This document shows, one piece after another, positions 8,029-16,531 of a stretch of 64,000 nt of DNA. The position numbers and the translations under genes were made by a program. The number at the start of each line of letters is the position of its first letter. The first letter of the stretch is position 1. This stretch comes from Streptomyces viridochromogenes DSM 40736. GTDB taxonomy: Bacteria; Actinomycetota; Actinomycetes; Streptomycetales; Streptomycetaceae. The notes under the pieces are model-generated. The model saw only the letters and a list, made by a program, of their open reading frames with translations. It was not told the DNA's origin and made no database searches. The stretch is taken from contig NZ_GG657757.1 of NCBI RefSeq assembly GCF_000158955.1, positions 5,532,100 to 5,596,099 on the forward strand, read 5' to 3'.

Positions 8029-8949
8029 TCAGGAGTGCTTCGTGCGCGCCCGCCGTACGGCCCGGGTGACCACGGGCGGCAGCAGGTCCTTGGCGAGGCG
8101 GCGGGCCCGGGACGGGGCGGGCCGGGCCGGGCGCGCCGCGCGGGACTCGGTGACACGGGCGGGCGGGACGCTCGCCGGTGCCGGCGCCAGGTAGTGCCGG
8201 GAGGTCGGGAAGGGCGGCGGCTTCATGCCCCTGGACCGGGCGCGGACCAGCCGGTGCCCCGCCGCCTCCTGCACGCTCAGTCCGCAGTCCGAGCGCTGCC
8301 GGAGCATGTCGAGCAGTTCCTCCTGGAGCGGCTCGGGGTCGCCCCAGGTGCCGTAGAGCTTCTGCGTGCTGAGGCAGATCGGCCGCAGCCCGCGGTTGAG
8401 GACCGCCTCCCAGGTGGCGACCGAGACACCCGGCGTGTGCTCGGAACGGAAGTCGTCGAGGACCACGATGCCCTCGGGCAGCAGGATGTCGTGGGCCGCG
8501 CCGATGTCGCCGTGCACGTGCTCGTACAGGTGCGAGGCGTCCACGTGGATGAAGCGGCAGGTGTTCGGGGCCACCTTCTCGGGGACCACGGAGCTGGGGG
8601 CCGCGATCACCGTCGGCAGGGTGTCGTGGAAGGAGAGGTAGTTCCGCTCGAAGGTCTGGCGGGTCAGCGAGGCGTAGGACTTCTGCGACTCCGCCTGGTT
8701 GGCGCCGTCCGGGGCGTCGCCCTCGAACAGGTCGCAGACCGTGAACTTCTCGCCGGTCTGGAGGTGGTGGCCGAGCAGGATCGCGCTCTTGCCCATGTAG
8801 ACGCCGAGTTCCAGCAGGTCGCCCTGGATGCCCTGGCTCCGCTGCCGCTCCAGGAACCAGGTGAAGAGCATCTGGTCCAGCGCGGGGAACCAGCCGGGGA
8901 CGTCCGTGAGCTCGCCGGGGTGCTTGTCGGTGGCTTGTGCGTTGGTCAT
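8029..8949 (-). CDS. Class I SAM-dependent methyltransferase
   Basis: 306 residues. SAM-binding motif I is GDLLELGVYMGKSAILLGHHL (begin of the Rossmann fold), followed by FTVCDLFEGD and FIHVDASHLYEHVHGDIGAAHDILLPEGIVVLDDF. This arrangement resembles the TylF/Methyltransf_24 type sugar or natural-product O-methyltransferases. The C-terminus is a basic Pro/Ala/Arg-rich tail. It is transcribed with the acyltransferase behind it and borders the surface-polymer cluster, so a role in decorating a glycan is plausible but inferred. Confidence 0.8.
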   Translation of the reverse strand: MTNAQATDKHPGELTDVPGWFPALDQMLFTWFLERQRSQGIQGDLLELGVYMGKSAILLGHHLQTGEKFTVCDLFEGDAPDGANQAESQKSYASLTRQTFERNYLSFHDTLPTVIAAPSSVVPEKVAPNTCRFIHVDASHLYEHVHGDIGAAHDILLPEGIVVLDDFRSEHTPGVSVATWEAVLNRGLRPICLSTQKLYGTWGDPEPLQEELLDMLRQRSDCGLSVQEAAGHRLVRARSRGMKPPPFPTSRHYLAPAPASVPPARVTESRAARPARPAPSRARRLAKDLLPPVVTRAVRRARTKHS

Positions 8950-9013
8950 GGGACGAGCCTTCTCCCTCAGCGTTGCCGGAACCGACGGTTGGTTGAACGT
9001 CGCGTGAACAGCC

Positions 9014-10168
9014 TCAGCGGGCTTTCGTCAGCATCGCCCGCAGCCGTGGGGTCAGCGGCTTCTCCACATAGTGGTTCAGCAACCACGCAAGCATCAGCAT
9101 TGAGGCCGCGGTCAGGGCGAATGTCACCCCGGACGGCAGGTCCAGACCCCGGTGCAGGGCGTGGATCACCACCCAGCCGAGGTGCTCGTGGACGAGGTAG
9201 AACGGATACGTCAGCGCCCCCGCCACCGTCAGCCAGCGCCAGTTCGCCCACCGCAGCCAGCCCAGCGCGATCGCCGCGACCGCCACGAACCCGAAGGTCA
9301 CGACGGCGAGGATGCCGAGCGAGGAACGGTAGGAGAAACCGTCCGCGCTGGGCGCGTGCCACAGGCTCTGCACCGCGAAGTGCTGCCCTGTCAGCCAGCT
9401 CACGGCGACGATGCCCCAGCCGTAGGCGTCCCGCCGGTCCAGGTGGACGAGGTAGAGGCCGACGCCGCCGATGAAGAACGGGGCGTACTCGGGCATCACC
9501 ACGATGTCGAGCAGCGGCATGTTCGCGTTCTCGGCCATCACCGCGGCCAGCATCCAGATCCCGCAGAACATGATCACCCGGCGGCGGTTCGCCCCGGGGA
9601 GCACCACGCACAGCGCGAACAGCGCGTAGAAGCGGATCTCCGCCCACAGCGTCCAGCACACCCCGAGCACCCGGTCCACGCCCAGCGGCATCTGAAGCAT
9701 GGTCAGGTTCACCAGCGCGTCGCTCGGCGACACCGCCTCGTAGGCGACCACCGGCAGCGCGAACACGGCCGTCACGAGCACGACCGCCGCCCAGTAGGCG
9801 GGCAGCAGCCGGGAGGCGCGGGAGGCGAAGAACGACTTCAGCGGCCGGCCCCAGCCGCTCATGCAGATCACGAACCCGCTGATCACGAAGAAGACCTGGA
9901 CGCCGAGACAGCCGTAGGCGAAGTACTCGTGCAGCGTCGGGAACTGCTCCTTGGGCGAGGTGCCCCAGGCCTCGGCGACCTCGCCGTCCCGGCCGCCGTA
10001 GTGGTACGCCGCCACCATCAGCGCGGCCACCAGCCGCAGCCCGTCCAGGGCACGCAGCCGGCCGCCGGAGCTCTGCCGGCGCCGTGGGACGGTCGTGGCG
10101 CCCGGTGGTTCGACCAGCACGGCGGCACCGGGCTGGGGCTTGCGGGTGCTGACGACCGTCTCGGTCAC
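9014..10168 (-). CDS. Acyltransferase 3 family membrane O-acyltransferase
   Basis: 384 residues, about ten membrane segments. The family start RALDGLRLVAALMVAAYHY and the next block GVQVFFVISGFVI, followed by the basic FFASRASRLLPAYW, are diagnostic. Such proteins transfer acyl groups (often O-acetyl) from cytoplasmic donors to extracytoplasmic glycans or lipids. It is upstream of the methyltransferase on the same strand and next to the sialate-type cluster, consistent with O-acylation of the cell-wall glycopolymer. Substrate inferred only. Confidence 0.88.
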   Translation of the reverse strand: MTETVVSTRKPQPGAAVLVEPPGATTVPRRRQSSGGRLRALDGLRLVAALMVAAYHYGGRDGEVAEAWGTSPKEQFPTLHEYFAYGCLGVQVFFVISGFVICMSGWGRPLKSFFASRASRLLPAYWAAVVLVTAVFALPVVAYEAVSPSDALVNLTMLQMPLGVDRVLGVCWTLWAEIRFYALFALCVVLPGANRRRVIMFCGIWMLAAVMAENANMPLLDIVVMPEYAPFFIGGVGLYLVHLDRRDAYGWGIVAVSWLTGQHFAVQSLWHAPSADGFSYRSSLGILAVVTFGFVAVAAIALGWLRWANWRWLTVAGALTYPFYLVHEHLGWVVIHALHRGLDLPSGVTFALTAASMLMLAWLLNHYVEKPLTPRLRAMLTKAR

Positions 10169-10310
10169 GCTGAAACCTCTGTAGCTCGTATGTCCTCTAC
10201 CTGAGCCGCCTGTGGGCGGGCAGGGCGCCGGCAGTCACCCTAGGACGGAGATTGACGCTAAAACGTTCGACGGGAACAGGCTTCGCCTGCCGGTCCCCAT
10301 GGGTTCATCT

Positions 10311-10350
10311 GGATGTCGCCGAAGCCCACCGGATGTCGCCGAAGCCCGCC
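10311..10350. repeat. 20-bp tandem direct repeat
   Basis: GGATGTCGCCGAAGCCCACC followed directly by a copy with one base change, in the roughly 200-base gap between the acyltransferase start and the polysialyltransferase-like stop. No function assigned. Confidence 0.7.
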
Positions 10351-10367
10351 GCCGGGGCGGGCCCGCT

Positions 10368-11699
10368 TCAGCGCCGTACCGCCTTGCGCAGCGCCCGCGC
10401 CCGGCGCACCACCCGGCGTGCCGTGGAGTTGCGGGGCAGGAACGCCAGCCGCTGCGGAATACCACCGGGCAGTCCGAGCGCGGTGAGACGGCGCTTCTTG
10501 AAGTAGCGCCGGGTGCGCGCACCGAGGTGCCGGGAGAGGAACCGCTCCGCCCGCGGACGCAGGTCCGGGTAGATCTGCGGCTGCATGGTGAACCCGACGG
10601 CGATGACCAGGTCGGACAGCCGTTCGGACGGCAGGACGTCACCGTCCCCGTCGCCTTCCAGGTCGGGCAGCAGCGCGTCCGCCAGGGTGGTGGGGATCCG
10701 GTTGCTGTTCTGGTAGGGCGTCAGCCGCTCCAGCAGCAGGTCGGTGCCGATGCGCGCCACGGGCAGGTCGTAGAAGGCCGAGGCCGTGAACAGCGCGGTC
10801 GAGAAGCAGCCCACGACCAGCGCCGGCCGGGCCCGGTCGAACAGCACCTCGGCGAGCACCGGCGTGTCCAGCACGGTGAGGTCCACGCCGAGCTTCTCGG
10901 CCTCGGACTCCAGGGCGCGGCTGTAGCGGGCCGGTGCGGTCGGGTGCGGTTTGAAGACGACCGTGCGGTGGCCGCGGGCGACGGCGCCCCGCATCATCCG
11001 CACGTGCAGGTCCTCTTCCTCCTCGGGGGAGAGGATGTTCAGCGCCGACAGGTACTGGCCGAGCAGCAGCGCCGCGTCACCGGGCAGGTCGGGCAGCTCC
11101 GGGACGGTCTCGGTGACCTCGCCCAGCACCTTCAGGAACGCGGGCGACGGCACCAGGTGCGCCGGCACGTCGAACTCGGTCAGCAGCATCGGCGTGAGCC
11201 CCGGCACCAGATCGAGGTGCAGCAGCCGCCGCACGCGCGTGCCGACGAGCGGGTCGAGCTTGTTGCGCGTGGGGCCGTAGCTCATCAGCCCGTCGGCGTA
11301 GACGTCGACGGGGGCGTCGGTGAACAGCTGGGCCACCGTGAGCGCGGGCGCGACCTGGATGGACTCCAGCACCAGGCTCACCCGGTCCTCGCCGAGGCCC
11401 CACAGCATCCGCAGATAGCGCTCGAAGAGCGGGATGTCGTCGGAGCGCGGCGTCCAGGCACCGGGGTGGAAGGGGCGGATCGCCTCGTTCCAGGACAGCA
11501 CCTCGTCGAAGTGCTCGCGCAGCGGCGCGAAGCCCGGCATCTCGTCGAGGGCCGGGGTCGTCTCCGGGTTCGCGGAGTTGTTGAACACCAGCAGCACCCG
11601 GCGGTCCGGCTCCTCGAAGAGGTCCGAGTCGATCGCGGCGGCCAGGGTGGCGACGCCGTACAGCGTCGAGGCGCAGAAGATCTGTGTGGTCCCGGGCAT
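10368..11699 (-). CDS. Polysialyltransferase-like glycosyltransferase
   Basis: 443 residues. It looks like the bacterial alpha-2,8-polysialyltransferase group: N-terminal IFCASTLYGVATLAAAI, an acidic-Gly segment DVYADGLMSYGP, the HP motif in VVFKPHPTAPARY, and a late Ser/Thr motif VVGCFSTALFTASAF. Bacterial sialyltransferases use D/E-D/E-G and HP motifs for CMP-sugar transfer. Its ATG overlaps the TGA of the upstream GT2 gene (TGATG), so they are coupled. In S. coelicolor this position belongs to the teichulosonic acid locus, whose polymer contains Kdn. Expected role: polymerising or adding Kdn at the cytoplasmic face. Confidence 0.75.
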   Translation of the reverse strand: MPGTTQIFCASTLYGVATLAAAIDSDLFEEPDRRVLLVFNNSANPETTPALDEMPGFAPLREHFDEVLSWNEAIRPFHPGAWTPRSDDIPLFERYLRMLWGLGEDRVSLVLESIQVAPALTVAQLFTDAPVDVYADGLMSYGPTRNKLDPLVGTRVRRLLHLDLVPGLTPMLLTEFDVPAHLVPSPAFLKVLGEVTETVPELPDLPGDAALLLGQYLSALNILSPEEEEDLHVRMMRGAVARGHRTVVFKPHPTAPARYSRALESEAEKLGVDLTVLDTPVLAEVLFDRARPALVVGCFSTALFTASAFYDLPVARIGTDLLLERLTPYQNSNRIPTTLADALLPDLEGDGDGDVLPSERLSDLVIAVGFTMQPQIYPDLRPRAERFLSRHLGARTRRYFKKRRLTALGLPGGIPQRLAFLPRNSTARRVVRRARALRKAVRR

Positions 11700-12685
11700 C
11701 AGGCGGCCGCCCCCGCCGTGGTGACCCTGCGCCGCAGCCGCCGCAGCTTGGCCGAGCGGTCCATGTCCATGGCCTCCAGTGCGTCTCCGAGCGCGTCCTG
11801 CGGCATGCGCCTGATGGCCGCCGCGCTCATCGACCGCAGCTGCCTGGCCACGGCCGGTTCGAACCTGTCTTCGTTGGAAAGGTGGTGGGCGATGATCGCG
11901 CAGTACGTCCGCACCGCCTTGGGGAGCAGCCGGTCCGCCTCGCGGTCCGCGGCCGTCTCCTCGATCACCTGGTCGAAAGCGCGAATGAAGTCGAGCTGGC
12001 GGACGTCGCCGATCTGGGTCAGGGACGAGGCCACCCCGCGCCGGTAGAACACACCCAGCAGGCTCACCACGGCGAACGACTCCGCCTCGCGGTGCAGCTT
12101 CCAGATCCACGGCCGGTCCTCGGCCGTGCGCAACCCGTCGGTGAAGTGCAGCACGCCCTGGTCGAGCAGGCGGCGGTGGTAGGCGCCGGCCCACGCGTAG
12201 GCGTAGTCGACGGACGTCGAGCGGTGGGCGGGCAGGATCGCGTCCCGCGGGCTGAACGCCTCCCAGCGCCGGCCGACCGGGACCCGGCTCACGGAACGGG
12301 CCCGGGCGGTCGCCTGCACATGGTCGGTGCGGACGAAGTCGCAGCCCAACTCGTCCATGGCGGACACCAGTTCGGCGAGATAGCCGGGGGCCAGCCAGTC
12401 GTCACCGTCCAGGAACGTCAGGTACTCGCCCTGCGCCGCGTCCAGGCCGGTGTTGCGGGCCGTGGCCAGCCCGCCGTTCTGCTCGTGTCGGATGTATCGC
12501 ACGCGCGCGACATCCGAAAGGTCCTCGGCCGCTCGTTCGAGAATGGCCGGGGTTTCGTCCTTCGAATGGTCGTCGACCAGGATGAACTCGAAATCGCGGT
12601 CGGCGTTCAACCGAAGGCTTCTGAGGGTGTCCGGGGCGTATTGCTGCACGTTGTAGAACGGCACGATCACGGAAAGCTTAGGCAC
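11699..12685 (-). CDS. Family 2 glycosyltransferase
   Basis: 328 residues. GT-A fold: KLSVIVPFYNVQQYAPDTL at the start, FILVDDHSKDETPAIL, NGGLATARNTGL and the metal-binding DxD equivalent YLTFLDGDDW. GT2 enzymes use nucleotide sugars to build surface polymers. GTG 12685 gives a start immediately before the first beta strand; TTG 12691 is possible. It is the first gene of the two-gene minus-strand unit and is divergent from the 12884-17884 gene set. Probably adds the neutral sugar of the glycopolymer (inference). Confidence 0.88.
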   Translation of the reverse strand: MPKLSVIVPFYNVQQYAPDTLRSLRLNADRDFEFILVDDHSKDETPAILERAAEDLSDVARVRYIRHEQNGGLATARNTGLDAAQGEYLTFLDGDDWLAPGYLAELVSAMDELGCDFVRTDHVQATARARSVSRVPVGRRWEAFSPRDAILPAHRSTSVDYAYAWAGAYHRRLLDQGVLHFTDGLRTAEDRPWIWKLHREAESFAVVSLLGVFYRRGVASSLTQIGDVRQLDFIRAFDQVIEETAADREADRLLPKAVRTYCAIIAHHLSNEDRFEPAVARQLRSMSAAAIRRMPQDALGDALEAMDMDRSAKLRRLRRRVTTAGAAA

Positions 12686-12855
12686 CCGCAAAACGTTAGG
12701 AGCCCGTCCGGCTCCGGAACTTTCTGGTGAACATACACTGGGTGAACTCAATGTGTCAGAACGGTGCACCCCGTGTACTTCCCGCCTTCCGGCTGGCCAG
12801 TTCGGCTCTCGGTGGGGTGTTGTTAACTTTTCGTTGAGTCGCGGTTCCGCCATAC

Positions 12856-12873
12856 CTAGGAATTGCTTCCTAG
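12856..12873. promoter_or_regulatory. Inverted repeat CTAGGAA-N4-TTCCTAG
   Basis: A perfect 7-bp inverted repeat with a 4-bp loop, ending 10 bases before the GTG of the rightward glycopolymer operon, in the 198-base divergent promoter region. AT-rich by local standards. Could be an operator or a short 5'-UTR hairpin. Confidence 0.5.
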
Positions 12874-12883
12874 CGTCTTCGAC

Positions 12884-14230
12884 GTGCCAGCAAGTACACC
12901 GAAGCGCCCGCGAATCGCCGTCCTCGCGGACTCCGACACCCGATGGAAATGGGGTGCGCTCACCGCGCACCGCATCGCCCCGGGTCCGTCCATGGAAGCC
13001 GGACCGCGCGACGACGCGCAAGTGGGACCTGCCCTCGACGGATTCCTGCTGCGCGGCCGGGCGACGCCCACCCCGCGCCAGCTGGAGGAGGTCGGGGTGC
13101 GCGCCGACTCGCTGCGGGAGGTCACCGCCGTCGAGTTCCTGCGCGCCATGGAAGAGGAGTCGTACGACATCCTCGTCCTCGCCCTGGTCGGCGGCGGTGT
13201 GCAGGCGATGCTGCACGGCCTGAAGCGGGTCTGGGAGAACCGGACTTCGCGCCCGGTCGTGGTCACCGGCTACGTCGGTGTCGTCTACGAGAAGCTCGCC
13301 GACGGCCTGCTGCTGCGGCACGGCGCGGACCTGGTCCTCGCCAACTCCCGCCAGGACGCGGACCGTTTCCGGGCCGTCTACGACGGGGTGGGCGCCGACG
13401 CCTCGTCAGTCACCGAAGTGGCCCTGCCCTTCCTCGGCGGCGCGGCCTACGAAGGCGAACACACCCCTTATACGGTCGTCTTCGCCGCCCAGCCCTCCGT
13501 GCCGGAGAACCGCAAGGACCGTACGTACCTGCTGAACCGGCTGGTCCAGCACGCCCGCCGGCACCCCGAGCGCGAGGTGCTGCTGAAGCTGCGCTCCAAG
13601 CCGGGCGAACACACCACCCACATCGAGGAACTGCCGTACCAGAAGCTGGTGCAGCGCCTCGACCCACCGGCCAACTTCCGCCTGGTGTACGGAAACATGG
13701 GCGAGGTCCTCGACCGCACCGACCTGCTGGTGACGGTCAGCTCCACGGCCGCCCTGGAGTCGCTGCACCGCCGCGTCCCGACCGTCGTCCTGACCGACCT
13801 CGGCGTGCGTGAGGCGCTCGGCAACCACCACTTCGTCGGCTCCGGCTGCCTCGCCTCCTGGGACCAGCTCGACGCCGGACACCGGCCCGTGCCCGACACG
13901 GAGTGGGTCGCGCGACAGGGCGTCGTGGCCGACGGATCGTACGAGTCCGCCTTCGACGTGGCGCGCGAGCGCATCGCCAAGCTGCTCGGCCGGCCCGGCG
14001 GACTGCCGCCGCTGGCCCCGTACTACACACCCGTCACCGCCCCCGGCTATCTGCCCGGGATCCTCGCCCGCCACCACCTCGGCCCGGACGGCACCCCGCT
14101 GCCCGGCGCGCCCGCCGCCGACAAGGACCCCGGACCGGTCCGGCAGATCGTGCGCCGGGCGGCGCGCGGCGCCTACCGGCACGGCGTGCAGCGCGTGGCG
14201 CCCGTCATCCGGCGGATGGGCGAGCTGTGA
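12884..14230 (+). CDS. Putative glycosyltransferase of the surface-polymer cluster
   Basis: 448 residues. No textbook signature at the start, but the overall plan is GT-B-like: RIAVLADSDTRWKWG first strand, YDILVLALVGGGVQAML, VVVTGYVGVVYEK, then TVVFAAQPSVPENRKDR, VLLKLRSKPGEHTTH and the late VTVSSTAALESLHRRVPTVVL, a pattern seen in capsule and sialyltransferase-like proteins. A basic C-terminus (RQIVRRAARGAYRHG) could hold it on the membrane. First gene of a four-gene rightward operon with the CMP-sialate synthetase and NeuB homologue. GTG 12884 preferred over TTG 12863, which sits in the hairpin. Confidence 0.65.
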   Translation: MPASTPKRPRIAVLADSDTRWKWGALTAHRIAPGPSMEAGPRDDAQVGPALDGFLLRGRATPTPRQLEEVGVRADSLREVTAVEFLRAMEEESYDILVLALVGGGVQAMLHGLKRVWENRTSRPVVVTGYVGVVYEKLADGLLLRHGADLVLANSRQDADRFRAVYDGVGADASSVTEVALPFLGGAAYEGEHTPYTVVFAAQPSVPENRKDRTYLLNRLVQHARRHPEREVLLKLRSKPGEHTTHIEELPYQKLVQRLDPPANFRLVYGNMGEVLDRTDLLVTVSSTAALESLHRRVPTVVLTDLGVREALGNHHFVGSGCLASWDQLDAGHRPVPDTEWVARQGVVADGSYESAFDVARERIAKLLGRPGGLPPLAPYYTPVTAPGYLPGILARHHLGPDGTPLPGAPAADKDPGPVRQIVRRAARGAYRHGVQRVAPVIRRMGEL

Positions 14231-14265
14231 GCCGCCCCGAGACCCCTGCTCAAGGAGTAGTCCCC

Positions 14266-15531
14266 ATGTCCCAACCGGAAGCGGGCCGAGGCGCCTCGGT
14301 GCGCCGCGTGCTCGCGGTGATCCCCGCGCGCGGCGGCTCCAAGGGCGTGCCCGCGAAGAACCTCCTGCCCGTCGGCGGCGTCCCGCTGGTGTCCCGCGCG
14401 GTGCGTGAGTGCCTCGCCTCCCGGCTGGTCACCGACGTCGTCGTCTCCACCGACGACCAGGCCATCGCCGCCGCCGCCCGCGAGGCCGGCGCGGAGATCG
14501 TGCTGCGCCCCGCCGCCATCGCCGGGGACACGGCGACCTCCGAGGCCGCGGTGCTGCACGCCATGGACGCCCACGAGGCCCTGCACGGGGCGCAGGTGGA
14601 CGTGGTGCTGCTGGTGCAGTGCACCAGCCCGTTCATCATCCGCGAGGACGTGGACGGGGTCGTCGAGTCCATCGCGGAGAACGGCGCCGACACCGCGCTG
14701 ACCGTGGCCCCGTTCCACGGCTTCGTGTGGCGCGACGCGGACGACGAGGTCACGGCCGGGAGCGTCGCGGAGTCCGACGCGGCCGTCGGCGGCGGCTACG
14801 GCATCAACCACGACAAGTCCTTCCGCCCGCGCCGCCAGGACCGCCCCCAGGACTTCCTGGAGACCGGCGCCGTCTACGGCATGGACGCGCTCGGCTTCCG
14901 CAAGCACCAGCACCGCTTCTTCGGCCGCACGGAACTCGTGCGCACCGACCCCGCCCGGGTCCTGGAGATCGACGATCCGCACGACCTGGCCCGCGCCCGG
15001 GCCCTCGCCCCGCTCTTCGACGCGGAGCGCCCCGGCGCCCTCCCGACCGCCGACGACATCGACGCGGTCGTCCTCGACTTCGACGGCACCCAGACCGACG
15101 ACCGGGTGCTCGTCGACTCCGACGGACGGGAGTTCGTCTCCGTGCACCGCGGGGACGGACTCGGCATCGCGGCCCTCCGCAGGAGCGGCCTCAACATGCT
15201 GATCCTGTCCACGGAACAGAACCCTGTGGTCGCCGCCCGGGCCCGGAAGCTCAAGCTCCCGGTGCTGCACGGCATCGACCGCAAGGACCTCGCGCTGAAG
15301 CAGTGGTGCGAGGAGCAGGGCATCGCGCCGGAGCGCGTGCTCTACGTCGGCAACGACGTCAATGACCTCCCGTGCTTCGCCCTCGTCGGCTGGCCCGTGG
15401 CGGTCGCGAGCGCCCACGACGTCGTGCGCGGCGCCGCACGCGCGGTCACCACCGTCCCCGGTGGCGACGGCGCGATCCGAGAGATCGCCAGCTGGATCCT
15501 CGGCCCCTCTCTCGATTCCCTCACCAAGTAA
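14266..15531 (+). CDS. Acylneuraminate/Kdn cytidylyltransferase fused to HAD phosphatase
   Basis: 421 residues with two domains. Residues 1-240: NeuA-type CMP-sialate synthetase with the nucleotide loop VIPARGGSKGVPAKNL, VVVSTDD, LLVQCTSPFI and an ETGAVYGMD segment. Residues about 265-421: KdsC-type HAD phosphatase with VVLDFDGTQTDDRV (nucleophile Asp), LSTEQNP, and YVGNDVNDLPCF. Such fusions also occur in animal CMAS. The HAD part would remove phosphate from Kdn-9-phosphate or Neu5Ac-9-phosphate, and the first part would activate the free sugar with CTP. AAGGAG lies 8 bases before ATG 14266. Directly followed by the NeuB homologue. Confidence 0.88.
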   Translation: MSQPEAGRGASVRRVLAVIPARGGSKGVPAKNLLPVGGVPLVSRAVRECLASRLVTDVVVSTDDQAIAAAAREAGAEIVLRPAAIAGDTATSEAAVLHAMDAHEALHGAQVDVVLLVQCTSPFIIREDVDGVVESIAENGADTALTVAPFHGFVWRDADDEVTAGSVAESDAAVGGGYGINHDKSFRPRRQDRPQDFLETGAVYGMDALGFRKHQHRFFGRTELVRTDPARVLEIDDPHDLARARALAPLFDAERPGALPTADDIDAVVLDFDGTQTDDRVLVDSDGREFVSVHRGDGLGIAALRRSGLNMLILSTEQNPVVAARARKLKLPVLHGIDRKDLALKQWCEEQGIAPERVLYVGNDVNDLPCFALVGWPVAVASAHDVVRGAARAVTTVPGGDGAIREIASWILGPSLDSLTK

Positions 15532-15544
15532 GGACATCTCTGCC

Positions 15545-16483
15545 ATGAGCACCAACTCCCGTATCCGCACCTTCGGTTCGCGCGAGGTCGGCCCGGGCCG
15601 TCCGGTCTACGTCTGCGGTGAGATCGGCATCAACCACAACGGCGAGCTCGAGAACGCCTTCAAGCTGATCGACGCCGCCGCCGAGGCCGGCTGCGACGCC
15701 GTCAAGTTCCAGAAGCGCACCCCGGAGATCTGCACCCCGCGCGACCAGTGGGACATCGAGCGCGACACCCCCTGGGGCCGGATGACCTACATCGACTACC
15801 GCCACCGCGTGGAGTTCGGTGAGGACGAGTACCGCGCGATCGACGACTACTGCAAGTCGAAGAACATCGACTGGTTCGCCTCCCCGTGGGACACCGAGGC
15901 CGTCGCCTTCCTGGAGAAGTTCGACGTCCCCGCCCACAAGGTCGCCTCCGCCTCCCTCACCGACGACGAGCTGCTGCGCTCCCTGCGCTCCACCGGCCGC
16001 GCGGTGATCCTCTCCACCGGCATGTCGACCCCGAAGCAGATCCGCCACGCGGTCGAGGTCCTCGGCTCGGACAACATCCTGATGTGCCACGCCACGTCGA
16101 CCTACCCGGCCAAGGCCGAGGAGCTCAACCTGCGCGTCATCAACACCCTGCAGCAGGAGTACCCGAACGTCCCGATCGGCTACTCCGGTCACGAGACGGG
16201 TCTGCAGACCACCCTCGCCGCGGTCGCCCTGGGCGCCACCTTCGTCGAGCGTCACATCACCCTCGACCGCGCCATGTGGGGCTCGGACCAGGCCGCCTCC
16301 GTCGAGCCGCAGGGCCTCACCCGCCTCGTCCGTGACATCCGCACGATCGAGGCCTCCCTCGGCGACGGCGTGAAGAAGGTCTACGAGTCCGAGCTGGCCC
16401 CGATGAAGAAGCTGCGCCGCGTCACCGGTGTGGTCGCCGAGGCGGAGATCGCCGACGCGGCGGGCGAGCCGGTCGGCGTCTGA
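15545..16483 (+). CDS. NeuB-family sialic acid (Kdn-type) synthase
   Basis: 312 residues. NeuB barrel motifs: CGEIGINHNGELENAFKLID, DAVKFQKRTPE, FASPWDTEAVAFLEKF, ILSTGMSTPKQI, CHATSTYPA, GYSGHETG and FVERHITLDRAMWGSDQAASVEP. The family condenses phosphoenolpyruvate with ManNAc, its 6-phosphate or mannose-6-phosphate to make nine-carbon ulosonic acids. The usual C-terminal antifreeze-like SAF domain (about 60 residues) is missing. Ends 48 bases before the next gene. In S. coelicolor the equivalent locus is linked to teichulosonic acid, which contains Kdn, so a Kdn or Kdn-9-P synthase is the best guess. Confidence 0.88.
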   Translation: MSTNSRIRTFGSREVGPGRPVYVCGEIGINHNGELENAFKLIDAAAEAGCDAVKFQKRTPEICTPRDQWDIERDTPWGRMTYIDYRHRVEFGEDEYRAIDDYCKSKNIDWFASPWDTEAVAFLEKFDVPAHKVASASLTDDELLRSLRSTGRAVILSTGMSTPKQIRHAVEVLGSDNILMCHATSTYPAKAEELNLRVINTLQQEYPNVPIGYSGHETGLQTTLAAVALGATFVERHITLDRAMWGSDQAASVEPQGLTRLVRDIRTIEASLGDGVKKVYESELAPMKKLRRVTGVVAEAEIADAAGEPVGV

Positions 16484-16531
16484 GAGCACCCCTCCCCACA
16501 CCCCCCCTTACGACGGGACGGTCGTACGTCG

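Noticed and set aside
10212..12047. 611-residue plus-strand open frame across the glycosyltransferase genes
   Set aside because: Arg/Gln/Gly-rich shadow of two well-supported minus-strand glycosyltransferases.
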